The notes below the pieces were generated by a model. That model ran no database searches. It was not told where the DNA came from and saw nothing but the letters and a program-made list of their open reading frames with translations. The translations under genes and the position numbers were made by a program. Below are positions 9,121-23,794 of a stretch of 64,000 bases of DNA, piece after piece. Position 1 is the first letter of the stretch. Every line of letters starts with the position of its first letter. Source of the stretch: Noviherbaspirillum malthae (lineage in GTDB: Bacteria > Pseudomonadota > Gammaproteobacteria > Burkholderiales > Burkholderiaceae_D); NCBI RefSeq assembly GCF_015352985.1, contig NZ_JACYXF010000002.1, forward strand, positions 496,001 to 560,000, given 5' to 3'.

Positions 9121-10809
9121 ATGGCTCAATCACAACAAAAAGCGCAGGTTGATCTTTACGACGAGCTCTATACGCAGTTCCGCTGGCACGTACCGGAGCA
9201 ATTGAACATTGCGGAGCTGTGCTGCGCGCGCTGGGCGGAGGACGAAACGCGCATTGCGATCCACTATGAGGACGACGCCGGGCAGACCGCCACGGTGACC
9301 TACCGGCAGCTGCATGACGATGCCAACCGCCTGGCGAACCGGCTGCGCGCACTCGGCGTCGGCAAGGGGGACTGCGTCGCCATCGTGCTGCCCCAGCGCC
9401 CCGAAACCGCGGTGGCCCACATGGCCTGCTACCGTCTCGGCGCAATCGCCATGCCGCTTTCCATCCTGTTCGGTCCGGAAGCGCTGGAATACCGCCTGCA
9501 GCACAGCGATGCCGCAGTTGCGATTGTGGATCAGGCGGGCTTGCAGAACCTCCGTGAAACGCGCGGGAATTGTCCAGCGCTCAAGCATGTGATCGGGGTC
9601 GATTGCGCCGAATTTCCCGACTCCAGCGTGCTCGACTGGCGCACGGAACTGGCCGGCGCCGACGATCGGCTTACTCCCGAAAAAACCGCAGCGACCGATC
9701 CCGCGGTGCTGATCTATACCAGCGGCACTACCGGCGCACCGAAGGGCGCGCTGATTCCGCATTCCGCCATCATCGGCAACCTGACCGGCTTCGTCGCTTC
9801 GCAGAACTGGTTTCCCCAGCCGGGCGATGTCTTCTGGTCGCCCGCCGACTGGGCCTGGACCGGCGGCTTGATGGATGCCCTGCTGCCCAGCCTCTACTTC
9901 GGCATGCCCATCGTCGGCTACCGCGGCAGGTTTTCGGCGGAGACCGCCTTTAACCTTCTGCAGAAATACGGCGTCACCAACACCTTCCTCTTTCCCACGG
10001 CATTGAAGATGATGATGAAGGCGTTCCCGGAGCCGCGCCGGCACTATTCGCTGAAGCTGCGCGCCATCATGAGCGCCGGAGAAGCGGTGGGAGACGCGGT
10101 TTTCAACTGGTGCCAGTCCGCATTGGGCGTCACGCCGAATGAAATGTTCGGCCAGACCGAGATGAACTACATCGTCGGCAACAGCGCCCAGCGCTGGCCG
10201 GCCAAACCGGGCAGCATGGGACGCCCCTACCCCGGCCACCGGGTTGCCGTGATCGATGACGAGGGGAAACCGGTGAAAGCCGGAAAGACCGGGGAAGTCG
10301 CGCTCAACCGGACCGATATCCATGGCGATCCCGACCCGATCTTCTTCATCGGCTACTGGAAGAACCCGGAGGCGACCCGCAACAAATATACCGGCGACTG
10401 GTGCCGCACCGGCGATCTTGCCTCCGTCGACGAGGACGGCTATCTCTGGTACCAGGGCCGCGCCGACGACATGTTCAAGGCAGCCGGCTACCGCATCGGC
10501 CCTTCGGAAATCGAGAATTGCCTGGTCAAGCATCCCGCCGTGGCCAATGTGGCGGTCGTGCCCAAGCCGGACAGGGAAAGGGGCAATGTCGTGAAGGCCT
10601 TCATCGTGCTGACGCCGGATACGTCTCGAACGCCCGAGAACGACGCGCGCCTGATCGCCGAACTGCAGGAACATGTGCGCGGCAAGCTGGCGCCGTATGA
10701 ATATCCGAAGGAAATCGAATTCATCAACGAGCTGCCAATGACCACCACCGGCAAGGTGCAGCGCCGCGTGCTGCGCCTGATGGAGCAGGAGCGCAGCAGC
10801 GCTGCTTGA
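9121..10809 (+). CDS. AMP-forming acyl-CoA synthetase (acetyl-CoA synthetase-like)
   Basis: 562 residues. ANL superfamily enzyme activating a carboxylic acid via acyl-AMP to acyl-CoA. Visible: P-loop YTSGTTGAPKGA (about 199-210), motif FGQTEMNYIVGN (about 344-355), hinge D-D-M-F-K-A-A-G-Y-R-I-G-P-S-E-I-E and the C-terminal catalytic Lys in TTTGKVQRRVLR. Sequence character is closer to medium-chain/aromatic acyl-CoA ligases related to AcsA than to true acetyl-CoA synthetase, which is about 650 residues; the substrate is not assigned. RBS-like GGAG lies about 9 bases upstream. Divergent from a hydrolase gene. Confidence 0.87.
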   Translation: MAQSQQKAQVDLYDELYTQFRWHVPEQLNIAELCCARWAEDETRIAIHYEDDAGQTATVTYRQLHDDANRLANRLRALGVGKGDCVAIVLPQRPETAVAHMACYRLGAIAMPLSILFGPEALEYRLQHSDAAVAIVDQAGLQNLRETRGNCPALKHVIGVDCAEFPDSSVLDWRTELAGADDRLTPEKTAATDPAVLIYTSGTTGAPKGALIPHSAIIGNLTGFVASQNWFPQPGDVFWSPADWAWTGGLMDALLPSLYFGMPIVGYRGRFSAETAFNLLQKYGVTNTFLFPTALKMMMKAFPEPRRHYSLKLRAIMSAGEAVGDAVFNWCQSALGVTPNEMFGQTEMNYIVGNSAQRWPAKPGSMGRPYPGHRVAVIDDEGKPVKAGKTGEVALNRTDIHGDPDPIFFIGYWKNPEATRNKYTGDWCRTGDLASVDEDGYLWYQGRADDMFKAAGYRIGPSEIENCLVKHPAVANVAVVPKPDRERGNVVKAFIVLTPDTSRTPENDARLIAELQEHVRGKLAPYEYPKEIEFINELPMTTTGKVQRRVLRLMEQERSSAA

Positions 10810-11067
10810 GTAAGGCTGCCGCCATATCGGCCCATGGCCTTCAGCAAAGCGCCGTGGGCGCGTTCCGCAGGCAAGAAGGGAAATCAGGGGCTGGACGGGT
10901 GCGTAGTGTTCGCACCCTCGATTGCCTGGGAAATGCGGGTGGTGAAAGCGCCTTTGCGGCCCGCCCATCGATATTCATGCCCGCAGGATTGCACGTAAAA
11001 GAGTGTCGGCGACAAGGCGCCGGGCTTTGCCGCCGGAAAGGCAACGTGCGTGCGGACCAACCACACG

Positions 11068-11319
11068 CTATTCTTTCTTCTGTGCTTCCTGAGCCTTGTC
11101 TTCCAGCTTGGCGCCGGCTTCCTGCAAGCCCTTGCCGGCCTTCTCGGCGACCTTGTTCAGCTCTTCGCCGGCGCGTTTCGCAGCCTGGTCGATCTGCTGG
11201 CCGGCGCGCTCGGCCGGTCCTTTTCCATCTGCTGCATTCTCCTGTTTCTGGCATGCGGACAAGCCCGCAACCAGTATCGAGGCAAGCGCGACGGACGTGA
11301 GTCTGGAACGAACGAACAT
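11068..11319 (-). CDS. Small helical lipoprotein
   Basis: 83 residues. Lipoprotein signal (MFVRSRLTSVALASILVAGLSAC) with lipobox L-S-A-C, Cys at about 23. The mature part is Ala/Glu/Lys-rich with a heptad-like pattern (AAKRAGEELNKVAEKAGKGL), predicted as one long amphipathic or coiled-coil helix, resembling Lpp-like or apolipoprotein-like small proteins. The function is unknown. A good AGGGAG ribosome site precedes the ATG. Confidence 0.72.
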   Translation of the reverse strand: MFVRSRLTSVALASILVAGLSACQKQENAADGKGPAERAGQQIDQAAKRAGEELNKVAEKAGKGLQEAGAKLEDKAQEAQKKE

Positions 11320-11540
11320 GACATACTCCCTTGCAGTAAGGAAATCAGATATATGCGGCCTGCAAGAAGATGGTTTTTCTTATTGTCATGTGCTGCAGAA
11401 ATTCCTTGCATCGCATCCCTTGTCGACCGTCCATATCCAGAGACTGCATGGCAACGCGTTAGTTTCCTTTTTTGACATGGCGTACCGCAGCGCCGACACA
11501 AGCGGATAGAGACGGTCAACGGAACGTGCTGTTGCCCGGC

Positions 11541-12380
11541 TCAGGTCGCCAACGGCAACTTCAGCGCGGCGAGTTCGGCATCGGTAAATCCGGCTGCCCT
11601 GCGCGCTTCGAGATTGAAAGGCCCTCGCAGCGGCGGCGCCTTGTACTGCAATGCGAGGTCTGCATATGCCGCGATCGGATCAAGGCCACGTCCGCAGCAA
11701 AGCCATGCATACCATTTGTTGCCGATGGCGACATGTCCGATCTCGTCGCGCAGGATGATGTCCAGAATGGCGGCGGCCGCGTCATCCCCGGCCTGCGCCA
11801 GCTTTGCGCGCACGGCCGGCGATGCATCGAGGCCGCGCGCTTCCAGCGTTCTCGGCACGAGCGCCATGCGGGCAAGCACATCGCCACTGGTCTTCTCCGC
11901 CATGTCCCACAGGCTGTTGTGCGCGGAGAAATCGCCATAGGCATAACCCAGCGTGGCGAGATGCGCGGCCAGCAGCGAATAGTGCAATGCCTCTTCCGAT
12001 GCCACCTGCAGCCAGTCGGCATAGTAGTCCGCCGGCATGCCGGGAAAGCGCCAGAGGGCATCGAGCGCCAGGTTGATGGCGTTGAATTCGATATGGGCAA
12101 GCGCGTGGATCAGCGCCGACCTGCCTTCCACGGTGCGCATCGAGCGGTGCTTTACCGCCAGCGGCGCGACAAGCTCCGGTTTCGACGGCCGTCCCGGTAT
12201 GCCGCCTTCAGGGTCGAGATGGTTATCCGCATCGAGCGCCATGCCGCCTTCCGTCCAGGCCAGTGCAAGCGATCTGACGCCCTGCGCCTTGACATGCGCA
12301 TCGGTCTCCTGCAGCCAATGCAGCGCGGCGCGGCGCAAATCCTTCGGGACGGCAAGATTCTGGGCGGATGATGGGTTCAT
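11541..12380 (-). CDS. Ferritin-like DUF455 family protein
   Basis: 279 residues from ATG 12380 (MNPSSAQNLAVPKDLRR). DUF455 proteins have a ferritin-like four-helix bundle that may bind a di-iron or other metal centre. Visible ligand-type residues: AHIEFNAINLALD, ASEEALHYSLLAAHL and DEIGHVAIGNKW, matching the repeated E-x-x-H ferritin pattern. Biochemical function unknown; the family is sometimes near tRNA-modification or hydroxylase genes. It diverges from the gamma-carbonic anhydrase gene with only 55 bases between starts, so the promoters overlap. Confidence 0.86.
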   Translation of the reverse strand: MNPSSAQNLAVPKDLRRAALHWLQETDAHVKAQGVRSLALAWTEGGMALDADNHLDPEGGIPGRPSKPELVAPLAVKHRSMRTVEGRSALIHALAHIEFNAINLALDALWRFPGMPADYYADWLQVASEEALHYSLLAAHLATLGYAYGDFSAHNSLWDMAEKTSGDVLARMALVPRTLEARGLDASPAVRAKLAQAGDDAAAAILDIILRDEIGHVAIGNKWYAWLCCGRGLDPIAAYADLALQYKAPPLRGPFNLEARRAAGFTDAELAALKLPLAT

Positions 12381-12435
12381 GCAAGCGGCGTTAAAATGTC
12401 GGTTCGACCAAACCCCACATTCTACGAAAAATTCC

Positions 12436-12960
12436 ATGGCCATCTACCAACTGGGCGAACACGCTCCGCAGATCGATTCCTCGTCCTATGTCGCCGAGAC
12501 CGCGAACGTAATCGGCAAAGTGAAGATCGAAGCCAACGCGAGCGTCTGGTTCGATGTCACGATACGCGGCGACAACGAGCTGATCACGATTGGAGAAAAC
12601 AGCAATGTCCAGGAAGGCTGCATCCTCCATACCGACCCCGGCTATCTGCTTACCGTGGAGAAAAACGTGACCGTGGGGCACCAGGCGATGCTGCATGGCT
12701 GCACGATCGGTGAAGGTTCGCTGGTCGGCATCCAGGCGGTCGTGCTAAACGGCGCCAGGATTGGCAAGAATTGCCTGGTCGGTGCCGGCGCGCTCGTTAC
12801 GGAAGGGAAAGAGTTTCCGGACAATTCCCTGATCATCGGCTCCCCTGCCAAGGTGGCGCGCACCCTGACCGAGGAAGACATCGCGCGCATGCACAGAAAC
12901 ACCGGCAACTACGTAAAGCGCGGTCAGCTTTTCAAGAAAGAATTAAAGAGAATTGGTTAA
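12436..12960 (+). CDS. Gamma-class carbonic anhydrase family protein
   Basis: 174 residues. Left-handed parallel beta-helix made of hexapeptide repeats. Candidate zinc His residues occur in ILHTDPG, VTVGHQAMLHGC (the GH-x4-H pair), the usual gamma-CA/YrdA set. Members reversibly hydrate CO2 or are inactive trimeric scaffolds; E. coli YrdA is close in length. Start ATG 12436 (MAIYQLGEHAPQ). The last codon overlaps the hslO start (TAATG), so the two are translationally coupled. Confidence 0.9.
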   Translation: MAIYQLGEHAPQIDSSSYVAETANVIGKVKIEANASVWFDVTIRGDNELITIGENSNVQEGCILHTDPGYLLTVEKNVTVGHQAMLHGCTIGEGSLVGIQAVVLNGARIGKNCLVGAGALVTEGKEFPDNSLIIGSPAKVARTLTEEDIARMHRNTGNYVKRGQLFKKELKRIG

Positions 12961-13883
12961 TGATGGATACATTGCAGCGATTTATTTTTGAGAATGCTTC
13001 GGTACGCGGCGAGCTTGTCGAGATCTCCGATGCCTGGCGCCAGGTGCTGGCGCGCAAAACGTATCCGCTCGCGGTGAGCAACCTGCTTGGAGAATTGATG
13101 GCTTCGGCCGCGCTGCTGTCGGCGAACCTGAAGTTCAACGGCATGCTTATCATGCAGATGCATGGCGATGGCCCGGTGCCCCTCCTGGTAGTCGAGTGCG
13201 ACTCCGACCTGCGCATCCGCGCCACCGCCAAGCTGGCCGACAACGTCAGCATTCCGGATGACGCCGGCCTGCGGGAGCTGGTCAATGCGCACGGCCAGGG
13301 CCGCTTCGTCATTACGCTCGACCCCAAGGACAAGCTGCCCGGCCAGCAAGCCTACCAGGGCATCGTGCCGCTGGACGGCGATTCGGTGGCGGTCGTCATT
13401 GAAAACTACATGCTGCGCTCGGAACAGCTCGACACCAAGCTGTGGCTGGCGGCAGACCAGCAGGTCGCCCGCGGCCTGCTGCTGCAGAAGCTGCCGGGCG
13501 AAGGCGGCACCGGAACGGAAGTTGATGCCACCGAAGCCTGGAACCATACCGTGATCCTCGCATCGACTCTGAAACGGGAAGAAATGCTAGAGACCGACAT
13601 CGCGACGCTGATGCGGCGCCTGTTCTGGGAAGAGACGATCCGCGTGTTCGAACCCCGGCATCCGAGTTTCCACTGCAGCTGCAACCGCGAAAAAGTGGGC
13701 AACATGCTGAAAATGCTGGGCAAGGAAGAAATCGATTCCGCACTCGCCGACCTGGGCAAGCTGGCGATCAATTGCGATTTCTGCGGCCAGCATTACGAGT
13801 TCGATAAGGTCGACTGCGCGCAGCTGTTTGCCACTGAACATACCGGCGACGCCATCCAGCCTGCGGGCAGTGCGAGGCATTAA
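12960..13883 (+). CDS. hslO: Redox-regulated chaperone Hsp33
   Basis: 307 residues. Cytoplasmic holdase activated by oxidation. The N-terminal dimerising domain starts DTLQRFIFENASVRGELV; the C-terminal redox switch has the four zinc cysteines in H-C-S-C-N-R-E-K and C-D-F-C-G-Q-H-Y-E-F (C-x-C ... C-x2-C). ATG at 12960 overlaps the stop of the carbonic anhydrase gene; a second ATG follows directly at 12963. The coupling to a gamma-CA gene is common in betaproteobacteria. Confidence 0.95.
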   Translation: MMDTLQRFIFENASVRGELVEISDAWRQVLARKTYPLAVSNLLGELMASAALLSANLKFNGMLIMQMHGDGPVPLLVVECDSDLRIRATAKLADNVSIPDDAGLRELVNAHGQGRFVITLDPKDKLPGQQAYQGIVPLDGDSVAVVIENYMLRSEQLDTKLWLAADQQVARGLLLQKLPGEGGTGTEVDATEAWNHTVILASTLKREEMLETDIATLMRRLFWEETIRVFEPRHPSFHCSCNREKVGNMLKMLGKEEIDSALADLGKLAINCDFCGQHYEFDKVDCAQLFATEHTGDAIQPAGSARH

Positions 13884-14044
13884 GCGGTTTATACGGCTCT
13901 GGAGATCGGGGTAGATATTGAGAGGGATGCCCTCATGGATCCCTTCCTGATGAACCGGGAATCGTCAGAAGGAGATTCCGGCTGGATCGCCGAGTTGCGG
14001 ATGCTGCGAATGCGTCCGCCTGCCGGCGCGAGCGCAACAGGCAA

Positions 14045-14368
14045 TCAATCAGGCCGCTGCAGCTTGGGATCGGCAGGCGTAGCCGGAGGCTGTGCGTTCG
14101 GGTCGAGAATCTGAACGAAGATTTCTCCGTCGCGAATCATGCCCAATTCATAGCGCGCGCGCTCTTCCACCGCGCCCGTGCCGTCCCGCAGATCCTGCAC
14201 CTCGGAGCTGAGCTTGGCATTGCGTGCCTTGAGTTCTTCGTTCTTTTTCTGCGCAGCGACGACCTGCTTGTCGAGATCCCATACGCGCAGCCAGCCACCC
14301 TTCCCCAGCCACAAAGGCAACTGGATCAGGAACAGCAGAGCGACAAGACTGAGGGTTATTAGACGCAT
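14045..14368 (-). CDS. ftsB: Cell division protein FtsB
   Basis: 107 residues, bitopic inner-membrane protein. One N-terminal membrane segment (about 3-20), then a periplasmic coiled coil ([20 protein letters not shown] onward), then the [19 protein letters not shown] motif shared by FtsB/DivIC, which pairs with FtsL and FtsQ. The C-terminus is Pro-rich. It follows eno, a classical eno-ftsB linkage, but a 14-bp terminator hairpin lies between them, so read-through or a separate promoter is needed. Confidence 0.92.
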   Translation of the reverse strand: MRLITLSLVALLFLIQLPLWLGKGGWLRVWDLDKQVVAAQKKNEELKARNAKLSSEVQDLRDGTGAVEERARYELGMIRDGEIFVQILDPNAQPPATPADPKLQRPD

Positions 14369-14391
14369 GCCGACATTCTAGTGGTGTACTT

Positions 14392-14423
14392 AAAAAATTG
14401 GGGGCCTGAGCCCCCAATTTTTT
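14392..14423 (-). terminator. Perfect 14-bp terminator between eno and ftsB
   Basis: A perfect inverted repeat: A6-TTGGGGGC (14392-14405), 4-base loop CTGA, GCCCCCAA-T6 (14410-14423). It works on either strand because A- and T-runs flank the GC stem. It lies 52 bases after the eno stop and 24 bases before the ftsB start. Confidence 0.92.
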
Positions 14424-14474
14424 GCGCCGGTGCCAAGCGTATGCTGCTTGGCCGCTACGTTGATGGTCGAATTA

Positions 14475-15758
<1,284 letters not shown>

Positions 15759-16011
15759 TCAATTCTCCCAAATCAATGAAAATTCATCAGGGCGCGGCTT
15801 ACGCGCCTTCTTGCTGCATGTTGTAATTCGAAATTTTTCCGGGTCGGCTCCCGGCTCGACTGGATGCACAGGCTGCGCTTTGGGGATGGTCCTGCATTGC
15901 ATGCGATGCTTTTCAAGCCATCCCGCGATACCTGCGTCCCGGCAATCTGGCCGGGATAGCAGCATTATTCATGGCTGGGCGCGAAGCGCCCGGGCATATC
16001 GCAAATTCCGA

Positions 16012-19569
<3,558 letters not shown>

Positions 19570-19576
19570 AGCTCTC

Positions 19577-20380
19577 TCAGGATGAATGAAGTAGGGATTT
19601 GATCATGTCGTGCAGGGCGCCGGCTGCCAGCGCCGGCGACTCCATGGGGAACAGATGTCCGCCCGGGATCTGGCGGAAATGCCGGCCCACCAGCCGGCGC
19701 GTCGCCAGCAGCCCGGCCTGCCGGCACTCGACCGACTCTTTTCCTCCGACGAACCCGACCGGCACCGGAAAGCCGCGGCGGACAAGACGGCCGAGGTGGT
19801 GGGGCAGGCTGCGGTAGACCGCGGTCTCGGTCTCTCGGGTGAACCTGAGCGTCACGCCGCCGTCGGCATGCGGCTCGATGCCATGGGCGATATAGTCGCG
19901 CAGGACCGCTTCAGGCCATGCGGCAAACATTGGCTTGGCGGCGTAATGCTGGTAGGCGGCTTCCGCATCCGGCCAGTGGTTGCGGCGGTGTTCGGAAAAT
20001 CTGGCAGGCGAAAACTTCTTGTCGGCGCCGATCTTCTTCGCCACGCGCAGCAGCGTGGCGCGCCATCCGGCGACGACGGGCGAATCGAGCAGCACGACGC
20101 AGCGCACCAGGTCGGGCCGCGCCTTGGCGGCCATCAGGCTGAGCATGCCGCCCAGGGAGTGGCCGACCAGGATAACGGGCTCGCGGTATCGGGACTGGAG
20201 TTCGTCGATCAGTTCCTCCACCAGTTTGGGCCAGCCGTTGGTGACCGGGTAGGCAGGATTATGGGCATGCATGTCGAGCGCCTGCACTTCGTAGTGCTGC
20301 TGCAGATGCTCGAAGAAGACACGATAGGTACCTGCCGGATAACTGTTTGCGTGGGCGAAATGCAGGTAAGGTCGTTTCAT
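19577..20380 (-). CDS. Alpha/beta-fold hydrolase
   Basis: 267 residues. The start FAHANSYPAGTYRVFFEHL, nucleophile elbow LVGHSLGGM (Ser at about 94) and C-terminal PGGHLFPMESP (catalytic His) mark an alpha/beta hydrolase of the lysophospholipase/esterase type. Substrate unknown. It lies 7 bases upstream of the LpxR-like gene on the same strand; the close spacing suggests one transcript and possibly a shared role in lipid handling (inference). Confidence 0.82.
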   Translation of the reverse strand: MKRPYLHFAHANSYPAGTYRVFFEHLQQHYEVQALDMHAHNPAYPVTNGWPKLVEELIDELQSRYREPVILVGHSLGGMLSLMAAKARPDLVRCVVLLDSPVVAGWRATLLRVAKKIGADKKFSPARFSEHRRNHWPDAEAAYQHYAAKPMFAAWPEAVLRDYIAHGIEPHADGGVTLRFTRETETAVYRSLPHHLGRLVRRGFPVPVGFVGGKESVECRQAGLLATRRLVGRHFRQIPGGHLFPMESPALAAGALHDMIKSLLHSS

Positions 20381-20473
20381 CGGGAAGGTCTATAACGCAA
20401 GATCAGGAATCCGCCGCCGGGAAATACCCGAACGCCGAATTGTCAAAAAGACTTCGATTGTAATTCGATTGCC

Positions 20474-22990
20474 TCAATCCGTTCCCCCTTCCTGCGCGGG
20501 GGCCGTGCGGGTGGCTTCATCCAGCCTCGGCAAGTCCTGCCAATAGCGTGCGCGTTCGCGGCGGTGCTCCTGCACTTCAATGCCATCACCGAACACGATC
20601 CTGACCGCGCCGGACTCATCGCTGCGCAGGCGCCGTACTCCCATGTCCGCGTAGCGCTCGTAGACTTCCGCCTTGGGATGGCGGTAGCGGTTGCGGTAGC
20701 CCACCTGGAACAGGGCCAGCTCCGGATTGACCGCGGCGAGGAACTGCGGCGTCGAGGAGGTACCGCTGCCGTGATGCGGCGCCAGCAGGACCGAAGCGCG
20801 GAGGCGCTCGGGGTCATGCCTGACCAGCGCCAGTTCCTGCGCCGCCTCGATATCGCCGGGCAGCAGCACCGCATGCCGGCCGACGCTGATCCTGAGGGTG
20901 CAGCTGCGGGCGTTCGGCTTGAGCTTGCTGAATTCATAGCTGGCGGTCTCGGGATGCAGCAATTCGAAGCGGATACCGTCCCAGGTCCAGGCATCGCCTT
21001 GCTCGCAGCGCCGGTGATGCCTTGTCCTCTGCACGATGGGATGATCGGCTGGCAGCGAAGACGAGACATTGGCCACATCGATTTCATCGAGGATGGATAG
21101 CGCACCGCCGGAGTGGTCGTTGTCGCTGTGCGAGATCATCAAGTCGAGGCTGCCGATGCCGCGGCCCGCCAGATAGGGAAGCACGACGCGGTTGCCGCCA
21201 TCGGATTCCGCCGAATAGGCGGGCCCGGTGTCGTACAGCATGCGGTGGCGCGGCGTTTCGATCAGCACCGCCGTGCCCTGCCCCACATCGAATGCGGTAA
21301 GCCACAATTGTCCGTCCGGCGGCCGTGACGGCACAGTCAAAAGTACCGGCAACAGGCAGATCGCTCCCATCCAGCACATCGGCCATCCGCGCGGCGCCAG
21401 CAGCCAGAGCGTACCAGCGAGCGCGAGAGCAAACGCCCACCACGGCGGCGACGGTGTGCTCCATACCGCAAACGATGACGCGCTAAGCCATTTCAATACT
21501 TCAGCCAGCCAGGAAATGCATGCATGCGCGGCGATCAGCATCCAGTCGCCCGGCGCGACGGGCAGAATGGCGCCCAGCAGCGACAAGGGCGTGACGATGA
21601 AACTGATCAGGGGGATCGCGACGGCGTTGGCGGCCGGGCTCACCAGGGAAATCCTGCCGAAGAGCAGCAATGTGAGAGGTACCAGACCTATGGTCACGAC
21701 ATATTGCAAGTGGCTCGCCGACTTCAATCCGCTCAGCAAACGCCGGCTGGTGCTGTTGCCACAGTCGGCACTGGCTGCATCGCCATGTGAGGCCAGTCGC
21801 CCGGTGGAAGCGAACAGCAGGATGGCCACGGCGCCGAACGACAGCCAGAACCCCGGCCAGAGTACCGCCCAGGGATCGAGCAGCAAGACGACGCCCAGCG
21901 CCAGGCAGAGCACGTGCGACACATCGGTGATGCGCCCAGACCACAGCGCCAGCGCAACCACCGCAAGCATGTACAGGGTGCGCTGCGCGGGCACGCCGAA
22001 TCCGGCGAGCGCCACATAAAGCAAGGCGGCGCACAGTCCCGCCAGCGCTGCCGCTTTCTGGGCCGGCAGGAGCAAGGGCAAACTGGTGCCGATGAAGAAG
22101 GAACGCCGCCAGAGCGCCGCGAACAGCGCCGCCACCAGACCGGAAATCATCGTGATATGCAGACCGGATATCGAGATCAGATGGCCGATGCCGGTGCGAT
22201 TGAATACCTGCCAGTCATCCTGCGTGACCGAGCGCTGATCTCCGATGACCAGCGCAACCACCACGCCTGCATACTCCTTGCCTTCCAGCACAGTCTCGAT
22301 GCGGGAGCGCAGCCACGCTCTGCAGCGCTCGACGGCATTGCCGACACCCGGCACGAAATCGTTCAGGCGATGGTTCTTGAAGGAGGATTTCGCATCCGCC
22401 CTGACATAGCCGGTCGCACGCAGGTCCTGCTCAAGCAGCCAAGCTTCGTAATCGAAGCCGTAGGGATTGGCGTTGCCGTGAGGCCGTCTAAGGCGGACAG
22501 TCAGCTGCCAGCGCTCCCCTGGCTGCAATGCGGCTGCCTGCCGTCCTCTCTCCATGTCCTGCGTCCAGTACCAAGAGAGTGCAAGGCGGCGTGGCACGGC
22601 GCCTGCCGCGGCTTCCGGCTGAACCACCTGCTCCACCGACAGGTTGAAGCGCACGCCCTGCGCAAAGGCATAGGGCAGGCTGTCAATGGTACCGATCACG
22701 GTCACATCCCTGCCCTCCCAATCCCTGCCAAGTTCGTCTTCAAGATAATGATGCGCAAACAATCCGGCCCAGGCGAAACCCAAAGCCGCACCGCACGCAA
22801 GCATCAGCGAGCAACGCGCATAAGGATTGCCGAGCCTTGAAACACTCAAAACACGCATGCGCGCGCTAGTGAAAACGAGGAGAAGTATCGCAATAGCGAT
22901 TGCCAGGAAAAGCCAGGCCCTCTGCGGCAGAAACGCCTGGTGCTGCTGCAACGCTGCGCCTGCCGCGAAGCCGATGAGCGTGCTGCGCAT
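20474..22990 (-). CDS. ComEC/Rec2 DNA internalisation channel
   Basis: 838 residues. Order: N-terminal membrane segments, a DUF4131/OB-like periplasmic part (about 70-190), the Competence multi-helix channel domain (about 230-530, including GIGHLISISGLHITMI), and a C-terminal metallo-beta-lactamase-like domain (FDVGQGTAVLIET, MLYDTG, SHSDNDHSGG, APHHGSG). This protein carries single-stranded DNA across the inner membrane during natural transformation. It follows tatD by 6 bases. Full length with no disrupting stop, so the gene looks functional. Confidence 0.9.
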   Translation of the reverse strand: MRSTLIGFAAGAALQQHQAFLPQRAWLFLAIAIAILLLVFTSARMRVLSVSRLGNPYARCSLMLACGAALGFAWAGLFAHHYLEDELGRDWEGRDVTVIGTIDSLPYAFAQGVRFNLSVEQVVQPEAAAGAVPRRLALSWYWTQDMERGRQAAALQPGERWQLTVRLRRPHGNANPYGFDYEAWLLEQDLRATGYVRADAKSSFKNHRLNDFVPGVGNAVERCRAWLRSRIETVLEGKEYAGVVVALVIGDQRSVTQDDWQVFNRTGIGHLISISGLHITMISGLVAALFAALWRRSFFIGTSLPLLLPAQKAAALAGLCAALLYVALAGFGVPAQRTLYMLAVVALALWSGRITDVSHVLCLALGVVLLLDPWAVLWPGFWLSFGAVAILLFASTGRLASHGDAASADCGNSTSRRLLSGLKSASHLQYVVTIGLVPLTLLLFGRISLVSPAANAVAIPLISFIVTPLSLLGAILPVAPGDWMLIAAHACISWLAEVLKWLSASSFAVWSTPSPPWWAFALALAGTLWLLAPRGWPMCWMGAICLLPVLLTVPSRPPDGQLWLTAFDVGQGTAVLIETPRHRMLYDTGPAYSAESDGGNRVVLPYLAGRGIGSLDLMISHSDNDHSGGALSILDEIDVANVSSSLPADHPIVQRTRHHRRCEQGDAWTWDGIRFELLHPETASYEFSKLKPNARSCTLRISVGRHAVLLPGDIEAAQELALVRHDPERLRASVLLAPHHGSGTSSTPQFLAAVNPELALFQVGYRNRYRHPKAEVYERYADMGVRRLRSDESGAVRIVFGDGIEVQEHRRERARYWQDLPRLDEATRTAPAQEGGTD

Positions 22991-22996
22991 CTAGCT

Positions 22997-23794
22997 TCAG
23001 GAGATTGCGGACAATCTGGGCAGGACAGCGTGCGCATTGCGCGCGGTCACGCCGGCGATGTGCTGCTCATCCACGCCGCGCAGCTCCGCCAGAACGCGGC
23101 CGATCGCGGGAAGCTGCTCCGGGCTGTTGCGCGCCGGATGCAGCCAGGCGGGGGAAATATCGGGCGCGTCGGTTTCGAGCACCAGCGCATCTTCCGGAAG
23201 ATCGGTGGCGAGCCGCCGTATCTGCAGCGCGCGCGTGAAGGTCATGGCACCGCCGAAACCGAGCTTGAAGCCGCGCCGGATGAATTCTTCGGCCTGCTGG
23301 AAACTGCCGTTGAAGGCATGGGCGATGCCGCCTCGCACTTCAATCCGCCGCAGGTACTTGAGCACCACGTCCTGTGAACGCCGCACATGCAGCAGCACAG
23401 GCAGATCGAAGTCGCGCGCGATTTTCAATTGCTCGCTATAGAAATGCTCCTGCTTCTCGCGCAGCGGACTCTGTGTCAGTTGCGGAAGAAAGAAGTCCAG
23501 GCCGATCTCGCCTATCGCCACCAGGCGGGAATCGTTCATTGCCGCCTCGACCGTATTGCGCAGTTCGACGAGATCGCTTTCCTTCGCCTGCGGCACGAAG
23601 ATGGGATGGATGCCGAGCGCATAGCTGCAGTTCGGGTTTTCCGCCGCGAGCCTTCGCACGGTAGCGAAGTTGTCGACGGCGATTGCCGGAATGACGATCA
23701 TCGAGACGCCCTGCTGTCCGGCCCTCGACGCAACACCCGCCGCATCCCCGGCGAATTCGGCGGCGTCGAGGTGGCAATGCGTGTCAATCCACAT
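22997..23794 (-). CDS. TatD-family metal-dependent hydrolase/DNase
   Basis: 265 residues from ATG 23794 ([14 protein letters not shown]). TIM-barrel amidohydrolase with metal motifs D-T-H-C-H (4-8), [13 protein letters not shown] (about 140), GIAHAFNGS and LETDAPD. TatD proteins are 3'-5' exonucleases linked to DNA repair and quality control. The start overlaps the end of lolD by 11 bases. Grouped as lolC-lolD-tatD-comEC; TatD next to a DNA uptake channel may be functional or just conserved gene order. Confidence 0.9.
   Translation of the reverse strand: MWIDTHCHLDAAEFAGDAAGVASRAGQQGVSMIVIPAIAVDNFATVRRLAAENPNCSYALGIHPIFVPQAKESDLVELRNTVEAAMNDSRLVAIGEIGLDFFLPQLTQSPLREKQEHFYSEQLKIARDFDLPVLLHVRRSQDVVLKYLRRIEVRGGIAHAFNGSFQQAEEFIRRGFKLGFGGAMTFTRALQIRRLATDLPEDALVLETDAPDISPAWLHPARNSPEQLPAIGRVLAELRGVDEQHIAGVTARNAHAVLPRLSAIS

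Noticed and set aside
9130..10968. 612-codon frame antisense to the acyl-CoA synthetase gene
   Set aside because: Shadow of a high-GC gene; no family motif, while the plus-strand protein is clearly real.
15759..15965. 68-codon minus-strand frame between kdsA and eno
   Set aside because: No ribosome site or family features; the spacer is more likely the eno promoter region.
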